From the NCBI GenBank assembly GCA_016285345.1, contig JAEEQN010000013.1, forward strand, positions 1 through 64,000: 64,000 bases of DNA, read 5' to 3'. This document shows positions 8,479 through 15,083 of this stretch, in pieces. Position 1 is the first letter of the stretch; each line of letters begins with the position of its first letter. Below the pieces are notes generated by a model. The model made no database searches. It saw nothing but the letters and a program-made list of their open reading frames with translations, and was not told where the DNA came from. The DNA is from Victivallales bacterium (GTDB taxonomy: Bacteria; Verrucomicrobiota; Lentisphaeria; Victivallales; UBA1829). The position numbers and the translations under genes were made by a program.

Positions 8479-10377
8479 TCAGTTTCCCAGTTTCTCTAAA
8501 TATTCTTTTGCCGGTTCGGAGCCCTGTTCCGCGGCTTTGCGAATCCATTTCACGGCTTCTGCATGGTCCTGTTCGACGCCCCTACCGTGTTCATAGCAGA
8601 GGCCGAGATTGAATTGCGCCTTGGCAAACCCCTGTTCCGCGGCTTTGCGGTACCATTCCACCGCCTCGGCAAGGTCTTGTTCGACGCCCCTACCGTGTTC
8701 ATAGCAGACACCGAGATTGTATTGCGCCTGGGCATCGCCCTGTTCCGCGGCTTTGCGGAACCATTTTGCCGCCTCGGCCAAGTCTTCCGTGATGCCCCTG
8801 CCGAAGCAATAGCAAATGCCGAGATTGCGTTGCGCCTTGACATGGCCCTGTTCGGCGGCCTTGCGGTACCATTTCAGCGCCTCGGCATAGTCCTGTTCAA
8901 CGCCCACGCCATGGTCATAGCAGGTGCCGAGATTGTGTTGTGCCATAGCAAGCCCTTGCTCCGCGGCTTTACGATACCATTTCACAGCCTCGGTATAATC
9001 TTGTTCAACGCCCACGCCATATTCATAGCAGTTGCCAAGATTGTATTGAGCCCCGACATACCCCTGTTCCGCGGCTTTGCGCCAATATTCCGCCGCCTTG
9101 GCATCGTCCTGTTCAACGCCATCGCCGTTGTGATAAAAAAGGCCGAGAAAATTTTGCGCATCGGCATGATCCTGTTCCGCAGCCATGCGGAACCACTTCA
9201 CAGATTCCGCATGGTCCTGTTCGACGCCCGCGCCTTCTTCATAGCAGAAGCCGAGATTGAATTGCGACTCGGCATCCCCCTGAACCGCGGCTTTGCGGTA
9301 CCATTTCACAGCCTCGGCATCGTCTTTTTCGACCCCCCAGCCGTTGGCATAGCAGACGCCGAGAAAATTTTGCGCATCGGCATGATCCTGTTCCGCAGCC
9401 ATGCGGAACCACTTCACAGCCTCGGCATAGTTTTGTTCGACGCCCGCGCCTTTTTCATAACAGAAGCCGAGATTGAATTGCGCCCCGTCATAGCCTTGTT
9501 CGGCAGATTTGCGGTACCATTTCACAGCCTCTTCGAAGCTTTGTTCAACGCCCCAGCCGGTAGCATAGCAGACACCGAGACTGTTTTGCGCTCCGGCATG
9601 GCCCTGCTCAGCAGCTTTGCGGTACCATTTCACAGCCTCGGCAACATCTTTTTCGACACCCGTGCCATTGTAATAGCAGACGCCGAGATTATATTGCGCC
9701 TCGGCATCGCCCTGTTCCGCGGATTTGCGGAACCACTTCAACGCCTCGGCATAGTCTTTTTTGACACCATCACCTTTTCCATAGCAGGCACCGAGATTGT
9801 TTTGCGCCCCGGCATGACCCTGTTCCGCAGCCTTGCGGTACCATTTCACCGCCTCTTCGAAGCTTTGTTTAACACCTCTCCCGATATTATAGCAATCGCC
9901 AAGCGTGCGTTGTGCATCGGGATGCCCCAGATCCGCGGCTTTGCGGAGCCATTTTACAGCCTCGACATAGTCCTTTTCAACACCCTCGCCATTGTAATAG
10001 CAGGAGCCGAGATCGTGTTGCGCCTGGGCATGCCCCTGCTCGGCAGCTTTGCGAATCCATTTCACAGCCTCGAAATAGTCCTTTTCAACACCCTCGCCTT
10101 TATAATAGCAGACACCGAGATTGTATTGCGCCTGGGCATCGCCCTGTTCCGCAGCTTTGCGGAACCATTTTGCCGCCTCGGCGCTGTCTTTTTCAACACC
10201 ATTCCCGGTAATATAGGAGACGCCGAGATAAAACTGCGCCTTTGCTTTTCCCTGATCGGCAGCTTTCTGAAGCTGTTTCACATCCTGGCGGGAAACCGGC
10301 GTGAAGAGTGTACAGGCTGAAAACGAAGCGGCGAAAACGAAACAGAACAAAAAAAGCACGCGGCTGAAAGGTTTCAT
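8479..10377 (-). CDS. Sel1-repeat lipoprotein with 16 repeats
   Basis: The 632-residue protein has a lipoprotein signal peptide (MKPFSRVLFLF... ending FSAC, lipidated Cys22), so it is anchored in a membrane facing the periplasm or the cell surface. Residues 44-619 are 16 unbroken Sel1 repeats of exactly 36 residues, consensus AQxNLGVCYxxGxGVEQDxAEAVKWYRKAAEQG read in parts, which stack as alpha solenoids and bind proteins. Fourteen of the 16 repeats have Cys at the LGxCY position; repeats 1 and 11 have Ser and Phe. The 108-base units are similar at DNA level, so repeat number may vary between strains. AACGGAGAC precedes the start. The binding partner is unknown. Confidence 0.93.
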   Translation of the reverse strand: MKPFSRVLFLFCFVFAASFSACTLFTPVSRQDVKQLQKAADQGKAKAQFYLGVSYITGNGVEKDSAEAAKWFRKAAEQGDAQAQYNLGVCYYKGEGVEKDYFEAVKWIRKAAEQGHAQAQHDLGSCYYNGEGVEKDYVEAVKWLRKAADLGHPDAQRTLGDCYNIGRGVKQSFEEAVKWYRKAAEQGHAGAQNNLGACYGKGDGVKKDYAEALKWFRKSAEQGDAEAQYNLGVCYYNGTGVEKDVAEAVKWYRKAAEQGHAGAQNSLGVCYATGWGVEQSFEEAVKWYRKSAEQGYDGAQFNLGFCYEKGAGVEQNYAEAVKWFRMAAEQDHADAQNFLGVCYANGWGVEKDDAEAVKWYRKAAVQGDAESQFNLGFCYEEGAGVEQDHAESVKWFRMAAEQDHADAQNFLGLFYHNGDGVEQDDAKAAEYWRKAAEQGYVGAQYNLGNCYEYGVGVEQDYTEAVKWYRKAAEQGLAMAQHNLGTCYDHGVGVEQDYAEALKWYRKAAEQGHVKAQRNLGICYCFGRGITEDLAEAAKWFRKAAEQGDAQAQYNLGVCYEHGRGVEQDLAEAVEWYRKAAEQGFAKAQFNLGLCYEHGRGVEQDHAEAVKWIRKAAEQGSEPAKEYLEKLGN

Positions 10378-10434
10378 GACAGTCTCCGTTTTGGTATAAG
10401 CACAATCTTTCTTGTTATTGAAAATAATAATAAT

Positions 10435-10463
10435 AATATATCGCTATTCAATAAGAATTTCAA
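10435..10463 (-). promoter_or_regulatory. Promoter of the Sel1 lipoprotein gene
   Basis: TTGAAA (10458-10463), a 17-base spacer and TATATT (10435-10440) on the minus strand. A run of TAA triplets (10426-10438) overlaps the -10 and the initial transcribed bases. Confidence 0.55.
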
Positions 10464-10514
10464 GAAAAAAGCAGGGACCTTTTCTTAAAAAAATGCTCCA
10501 TTCAAAAAACAATC

Positions 10515-10742
10515 TTAACTCTTAACAAGGACATCATCGAGACGGCCACGGATCTGCTGTCCAACCTCGACGCCGGGGAATATTACACCTCCATGGCGGC
10601 GAAGAGCACGAAGGCCAACGCTTCCGGCAGCGTGTTCTACAACGTCACGGCTACGTTTGACATGGCAAATGCTTCCGCGCTGGCTGATGTTTCCGGACTT
10701 GATAACAAGCTTGGTATGCAGAACGGAGGTTTGCTGGCATAA
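10515..10742 (+). pseudogene. C-terminal remnant of a lost secreted-type protein
   Basis: A frame with no start codon and no ribosome site reads like real protein for 75 residues: LTLNKDIIETATDLLSNLDA, GEYYTSMAAKSTKANASG, SVFYNVTATFDMANASALAD, then LDNKLGMQNGGLLA and a TAA stop. Upstream it degenerates into A/T-rich codons. The ending NGGLLA resembles the NGILAS near the end of the C11/RTX peptidase, so it may be the tail of a related secreted protein whose body was deleted. The parent family was not recognised. Confidence 0.5.
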
Positions 10743-10751
10743 TAACAACAT

Positions 10752-10779
10752 CCCCCTCGGAGCGCAAGTTCCGAGGGGG
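10752..10779 (+). terminator. Perfect 10-bp hairpin after the remnant
   Basis: CCCCCTCGGA (10752-10761) pairs with TCCGAGGGGG (10770-10779) across an 8-base loop, ten bases after the remnant's stop. No T-run follows, so termination would be inefficient or Rho-assisted. Confidence 0.45.
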
Positions 10780-10852
10780 GAGGAAATACAATAAACGCAA
10801 CCCGGAAAAGGTGTGTTTCCAGCCTGAGATAAGAAGAGCCCTCTGCCCGCGC

Positions 10853-10923
10853 TTTATGCGAAGATTTCCGGCATTTTCTTTCCAAGCCAAGCATAACCGA
10901 GCATGTTTTATGCGAAGATTTCC
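10853..10923 (+). repeat. Direct repeat of TTTATGCGAAGATTTCC
   Basis: Two identical 17-mers occur at 10853-10869 and 10907-10923, 54 bp apart, and the following 15 bases are similar. Looser versions (TTTATGC at 10977, TTTATACG at 11000) follow. No coding function is visible; this may be a dispersed intergenic repeat. Confidence 0.45.
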
Positions 10924-11164
10924 CGAAAATTCTTTTCAGCGGATCACCGACCGCCGGGAGCGCGGAGAAAAGTTTGTTTATGCAAAAACTTGGGGAGCAT
11001 TTATACGAAAAAGCAAACCTCTTCCTGTGGCATTTTGAGGGTAAAATTCAAAAAATGCGAGTGAGTAGAGGTCGTTTGTTCGAATGAAGTGCGCTTGCTC
11101 GGGAGACCATATACGCGAAATCGCAAACAAATCTGGAATCAAGCTCAAAAAAAGCACAGGTGTT

Positions 11165-11197
11165 TTAAGATTTTCTACTTGGAGTAGAAAATCTTAA
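11165..11197. repeat. Perfect 15-bp inverted repeat with 3-base loop
   Basis: TTAAGATTTTCTACT (11165-11179) and its exact complement (11183-11197) flank TGG. It lies in gene-free, AT-rich DNA. It could be a recombination or transposon-end relic, a protein-binding site or a transcript hairpin; there is no T-run after it. Confidence 0.6.
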
Positions 11198-11359
11198 CAA
11201 ACATAACAGTCGGAAACAAACGGAAAGTGGGATGTGGGGGACGTTCTAGAAAAAAGGCAGGGCTTGACGCTACAGATGATCTTTTTCTCCGTTCGGGGTT
11301 GATTTCTCATCTATACGGTTTTTTTATCGAAAACCATACACTTGCTTCAAGGATACCTC

Positions 11360-11507
11360 ATGGCTAAAAGATAATCTACCCGCAAACGCAAACAGAGAGT
11401 CAAACTCCCACTCGGCGTAATCATCGCCTTGGTCATTCATCGTTGCGCTGATAGTAGCTGGAGTTGCCGCCCGGCTCTTGAAGTTCGATGTTTCCTGGCT
11501 CTCTTGA
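11360..11507 (+). pseudogene. Broken membrane-protein gene, N-terminal stub
   Basis: An ATG at 11360, preceded by AAGGA, reads MAKR, then an in-frame TAA, then STRKRKQRVKLPLGVIIALV. A frameshift near 11440 is needed to continue FIVALIVAGVAARLLKFDVSWLS before a TGA at 11505-11507. Together these make a basic N-terminus followed by one transmembrane helix, as in an inner-membrane anchored protein. One stop and one frameshift within 50 codons mark it as dead unless the assembly is wrong here. The family was not recognised. Confidence 0.55.
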
Positions 11508-11697
11508 AAGAGTGTATTAAACCGGGCTTGCTGGTCAAGCCATTACAGATTGTAACAGGTTGAGGTGCTGTTTCCTGCCCATACATGCAAAAATCGGCTT
11601 GAAAACCAGGAGGGCATGGGGTTATTATGCACTGGCAGTGGTGGCAGGCAACGGCTCGGGACATCCGTCCCGCGAGATTATGCTCACCTCAAAAGCT

Positions 11698-11790
11698 GCT
11701 TGACCATTGCTTGACCATTCGTGCATTATTCAGTTCAAAAACAACGCAAAACAACGGAAAAAGTCAAGAAACCATGAAGCCGTGCATTAT
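11698..11790 (+). repeat. Short direct repeats beside tRNA-Thr
   Basis: GCTTGACCATT is repeated in tandem (11698-11719) and CGTGCATTAT occurs at 11720-11729 and 11781-11790. With the two broken genes and the nearby tRNA this suggests an old integration scar, but no att-type copy of the tRNA end was found. Confidence 0.35.
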
Positions 11791-11824
11791 GGGTGTAAAC
11801 AACTGAAAATCAGGGCATAAAAAA

Positions 11825-11900
11825 TGGAGCCAACGCTCGGAATCGAACCGAGGACCTGTTCATTACGAGTGAACCGCTCTACCGACTGAGCTATGTTGGC
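11825..11900 (-). tRNA. tRNA-Thr (anticodon CGT)
   Basis: The minus strand folds as a standard tRNA: acceptor GCCAACA/CGTTGGC, D arm GCTC-AGTCGGTA-GAGC, anticodon stem GTTCA/TGAAC with loop CTCGTAA giving anticodon CGT, T arm CTCGG-TTCGATT-CCGAG, and an encoded CCA. It reads ACG threonine codons. Confidence 0.95.
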
Positions 11901-12074
11901 ATTCCATGAAAATATAATCTAGCACGGAATCCGTCAAAAATCAAGATGAAAAACGTTTTTTTTAACAAAAAAGTAAGACGGGAGGCGTTCTTTTCAGGCC
12001 TGTTTCCTGAAATGCGTGCATTTTAGGGGGCGCCGACGCTTATCGCATGAGACAAAAGGAATCCGGCTCCGGTC

Positions 12075-13601
12075 TCAGGATTCTTTTTTGAGGCCGAGAC
12101 GGTTCATGCGGTAGTTCATCATGCGCGGAGAGAGGCCGAGCTTGCGGCCTGCGGCGGAAAGATTGCCGTCGCTCTTTCGGATGGCGTCCTGAAGGATCTC
12201 GCGTTCGTAGTTGGCGAGCAGGACTTCGAGCGTGGAGGAGTCGTCTCCGAGCACGGCGGCGGGCGATCCGGAGGAAGTACCGGCGGCCTGAAGCGAGGGC
12301 GGCAGGTTCTGGGACTGGACGCAGTCGTCGGACGCGGTGAGGACGGCGCGCTCCATGCAGTTTTCGAGCTCGCGGACGTTCCCCGGCCAGCTGTAGTTCA
12401 TGAGCAGATGGATCGCGCCGGGCGAGAGCTTGCGGATCGCCTTGTTGTACTTCACGTTCAGGTTTTCGATGAAATACTCGGCGAGCAGGATGATGTCGCT
12501 CTTGCGCTGGGCGAGCGGCGGCATCATGATCGGGAAGATGTTCAGGCGGTAGTACAGGTCCTCGCGGAAGAGTTTTTTCTCCATCAGCTCCTCGAGGTTG
12601 CGGCTGGTGGCGGCGAGGAAACGCACGTTGGAATGCAGCTCCTCGTTGCTGCCGACGCGCGAGAAGGTGCGTTCCTGCAGGAAGCGCAGGAGCTTGACCT
12701 GGGTCTGCATGGTCAGGTCGCCGATCTCGTCGAGGAAGAGCGTGCCTCCGTCGGCGGCCTCGGCGCGTCCGATGCGGCGGCTGACCGCGCCGGTGAACGC
12801 GCCTTTTTCGTGTCCGAAGAGCTCGCTTTCGACGAGGTTTTCGGGGAGGGCGGCGCAGTTCAGCGTGATAAACGGCTTGTCCTTGCGTGCGGAGAGCTCG
12901 ACGATGGCGCGTGCAAGGAGTTCCTTGCCGGTGCCGCTGGCGCCGCGGATCAGGACTGTGGCGTCGGACGGCGCGACCTGGCGGAGCTGTTCGTAGACGA
13001 GCTGCATCTCGCGGCAGTTCCCGATCATCTTGCCGGGGGCTTTCTGAAGCATGCTGCGGAGCTTGCGGTTTTCCTCGAGCAGGGATTCGCGTTCGTCGTG
13101 AATCTCCACGCAGGCGGCCGCGGCGTCGGCGGTGATGTTCGCGATGATCTCCAGGAACGCGACGTCGCTGTCGAGGTCGGTGTCCGGGAGAACGGGACGG
13201 TCGATGGAGAGTGTGCCGATCACGTGTTCGTGATGGATCAGCGGGACGCAGATGAACGCGACCTGCTCGGTGTAATGCCGTGCGCCCGTCCGATTGAGGA
13301 ATCTGGCGTCGTTGCGGAGGTCCGGGATCACATGGCTGTGCCCGGTTTCGGCGACGTGTCCGGTGATGCCCTCGCCGATGCGGTAATGACCGAGTTTCTT
13401 CTCGGTTTCGGCGAGTCCGCAGGAGACCTCGATCTTCAGGGTGTCGCCGTAAAGGAGGGCGAACGTACCCCGGATCATGCCCATGTCGCTTTCAAGGATG
13501 GCGAGGACGCTTTCGAGGAGCGCCTGCACATCGCGTTCACGGGTGATGACCGAGCTGACCTTCTGAATGACGAGGAGTTGCGGACTGGCAAGATTATTCA
13601 T
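12075..13601 (-). CDS. Sigma-54-dependent activator, GAF-AAA+-Fis type (NifA/NtrC class)
   Basis: The 508-residue protein has an N-terminal GAF sensor (about 20-165), a sigma-54-activating AAA+ domain (about 195-430) with Walker A GASGTGKE, the sigma-54 contact loop GAFTGA (about 267) and Walker B GGTLFLDEIG, and a C-terminal Fis-type helix-turn-helix (about 460-505). This is the architecture of NifA, but there are no nif genes here and it lacks the interdomain Cys cluster of oxygen-sensitive NifA. It follows gltD by 84 bases in the same direction, and sigma-54 promoters stand upstream of gltB and of the purF-like operon, so nitrogen-assimilation control is the likely role. The start lacks a ribosome site (see promoter). 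Confidence 0.88.
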   Translation of the reverse strand: MNNLASPQLLVIQKVSSVITRERDVQALLESVLAILESDMGMIRGTFALLYGDTLKIEVSCGLAETEKKLGHYRIGEGITGHVAETGHSHVIPDLRNDARFLNRTGARHYTEQVAFICVPLIHHEHVIGTLSIDRPVLPDTDLDSDVAFLEIIANITADAAAACVEIHDERESLLEENRKLRSMLQKAPGKMIGNCREMQLVYEQLRQVAPSDATVLIRGASGTGKELLARAIVELSARKDKPFITLNCAALPENLVESELFGHEKGAFTGAVSRRIGRAEAADGGTLFLDEIGDLTMQTQVKLLRFLQERTFSRVGSNEELHSNVRFLAATSRNLEELMEKKLFREDLYYRLNIFPIMMPPLAQRKSDIILLAEYFIENLNVKYNKAIRKLSPGAIHLLMNYSWPGNVRELENCMERAVLTASDDCVQSQNLPPSLQAAGTSSGSPAAVLGDDSSTLEVLLANYEREILQDAIRKSDGNLSAAGRKLGLSPRMMNYRMNRLGLKKES

Positions 13602-13609
13602 GATAATAT

Positions 13610-13638
13610 AATATACATGTTTGGTTATGTTTTATCAA
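13610..13638 (-). promoter_or_regulatory. Promoter giving a nearly leaderless activator mRNA
   Basis: TTGATA (13633-13638), a 17-base spacer and TATATT (13610-13615) on the minus strand put the start at about 13603, two or three bases before the ATG at 13601. A TGGCACG element further upstream has the wrong -12 half (GA, not GC) and is not called as a sigma-54 promoter. Confidence 0.5.
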
Positions 13639-13685
13639 GGGGAAAACACCATCTCCTTTCATGTTTCGTGCCAAATCACGTCAAA

Positions 13686-15065
13686 TCAGGCTAAATCGCG
13701 GATGATCTCCTGAACCGTTTTCTTCGCGTCGGCCATCGCGCGAACCACGAGCGAAGCGCCTGTGGTGCAGTCGCCGACAGTGTAGACGTGATGTTCGGGA
13801 TCGGCGATCAGGCCGTTGCGGGGCGTGAGTTTGAGCTGGAGATCGGCGGCGGGTCCCTTCGGGTCGGCTCCGGTGAAGCCCATTGCGAGCAGGATCAGGT
13901 CGGCCTCGATGACGCGCGTGGAGTTTTCGACCGCGACGGGTTTCAGCGGCTTGCCTTCGGGCGTGGTCTCCCACTTGACGGAATGCACCTCGACGCCGGT
14001 CAGGACGCCGTTTTCGCCGAGGAACCGGTCGCTCGCCACGTTCCACTCGCGTTCGCAGCCCTCCTTGTGGCTGGAGCTGGTGCGGAGCATCCACGGCCAG
14101 GCGGGCCACGGCGTGGATTCGGAACGCGTCTCGGGCGGCATCGGCATGATCTCGACCTGTTTCACGCTCGCCGCGCCCTGACGGATCGCGGTCCCGGCAC
14201 AGTCGCTTCCGGTGTCGCCGCCGCCGATGATGAGCACTCGCTTGCCCTTTGCGCTGACGGGGAGCGTGCGGAGCTCGCCGTCGTTCACGCGGTTCTGTCC
14301 CTGGAGGAATTCGAGCGCGAAGTGGACGCCGTTCAGGTCGCGTCCGGGGATGTTCAGGTCGCGGGCGCACGGAGTTCCGGTCGCGAGTACGACCGCGTCG
14401 TAGTTGCGGAGGAGATACTGCCCGGCGACGTCGAGCCCGATGCGGCAGTCGGTCTGGAATTCGATCCCCGCCTGGCGCATGAGGGAGATGCGGCGGTCGA
14501 TGACGCGCTTGTCGAGCTTGAAATCGGGGATGCCGTAGCGGAGGAGTCCGCCGGGCTTGTGGTTCGCTTCGAAGACCTTGACGCTGAATCCGGCGCGGTT
14601 CAGCGCTTCGGCGGCGTACAGGCCGGACGGGCCGCTGCCGACGACGGCGATGCGTTTGCCGTTGCGGACCGCGGGGACGACCGGCTTCACCCAGCCGTTT
14701 TCAAACGCGGTCTCGACGATGACTTTTTCGCACTGGCGCACCATGACGGGATCGTCGTTGACACCGTTGCAGCACGCGCCCTCGCACAGGGCGGGGCAAA
14801 TGCGGCAGGTGAATTCGGGGAAGAAACTGGTCTCGGAGAGGATGCGCCATGCGGTCAGCCAGTCGCCGTCGGCGGCGGCGCTGTTGAAGTCGGGGATCAC
14901 GTTTCCGAGGGGACAGCCCGCGCCGTGGCAGAAGGGGACGCCGCAGTTGTGGCAGCGGAGCATCTGCTCGCGGACCTGTTCGGGTGCAAGGCGTACTTCG
15001 ACTTCGTTGAAATCGCGGACGCGTTCATCCGCGGGACGGTAGATATCGTGAATGCGTTCGATCAT
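13686..15065 (-). CDS. gltD: Glutamate synthase small subunit
   Basis: GltD (459 residues) passes electrons from NAD(P)H through FAD and iron-sulfur clusters to GltB. The N-terminal Cys motifs (CHNCGVPFCHGAGCP and CRICPALCEGACC) bind the clusters, VVGSGPSGLYAAEAL is the FAD dinucleotide fold (about 146) and IGGGDTGSDCAG the NAD(P)H fold (about 287). It begins 18 bases after gltB with AAAGGAG before the ATG, so gltBD is one transcription unit read from the sigma-54 promoter. Confidence 0.97.
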   Translation of the reverse strand: MIERIHDIYRPADERVRDFNEVEVRLAPEQVREQMLRCHNCGVPFCHGAGCPLGNVIPDFNSAAADGDWLTAWRILSETSFFPEFTCRICPALCEGACCNGVNDDPVMVRQCEKVIVETAFENGWVKPVVPAVRNGKRIAVVGSGPSGLYAAEALNRAGFSVKVFEANHKPGGLLRYGIPDFKLDKRVIDRRISLMRQAGIEFQTDCRIGLDVAGQYLLRNYDAVVLATGTPCARDLNIPGRDLNGVHFALEFLQGQNRVNDGELRTLPVSAKGKRVLIIGGGDTGSDCAGTAIRQGAASVKQVEIMPMPPETRSESTPWPAWPWMLRTSSSHKEGCEREWNVASDRFLGENGVLTGVEVHSVKWETTPEGKPLKPVAVENSTRVIEADLILLAMGFTGADPKGPAADLQLKLTPRNGLIADPEHHVYTVGDCTTGASLVVRAMADAKKTVQEIIRDLA

Positions 15066-15083
15066 GGTCAGTTGGCTCCTTTC

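Larger units (their letters stand above)
10378..12074. other. 1.7-kb region without an intact protein gene
   Basis: Between the Sel1 gene and the sigma-54 activator gene the only functional gene is tRNA-Thr. The rest holds the Sel1 promoter, the two remnants, the hairpins and the short repeats listed separately, plus AT-rich sequence (about 11.0-11.35 and 11.5-11.8 kb) in which I see no gene. It is visibly lower in GC than the flanking core genes. Confidence 0.6.

Noticed and set aside
8479-10377. CRISPR-like 108-base periodic repeats
   Set aside because: The repeats are contiguous, in frame and encode 36-residue Sel1 units; there are no spacers.
11825-11900. tRNA-Thr as an att site of an intact integrated element
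   Set aside because: No integrase gene and no second copy of the tRNA 3' end was found in the window.
12075-13601. Nitrogen-fixation regulator NifA as a sign of nif genes
   Set aside because: No nif gene is present and the Cys motif of oxygen-sensitive NifA is missing; only the class of activator can be claimed.
13655-13670. Sigma-54 promoter upstream of the activator gene (TGGCACG element)
   Set aside because: The -24 half is good, but the -12 half has GA in place of the essential GC; a sigma-70 promoter closer to the start fits better.
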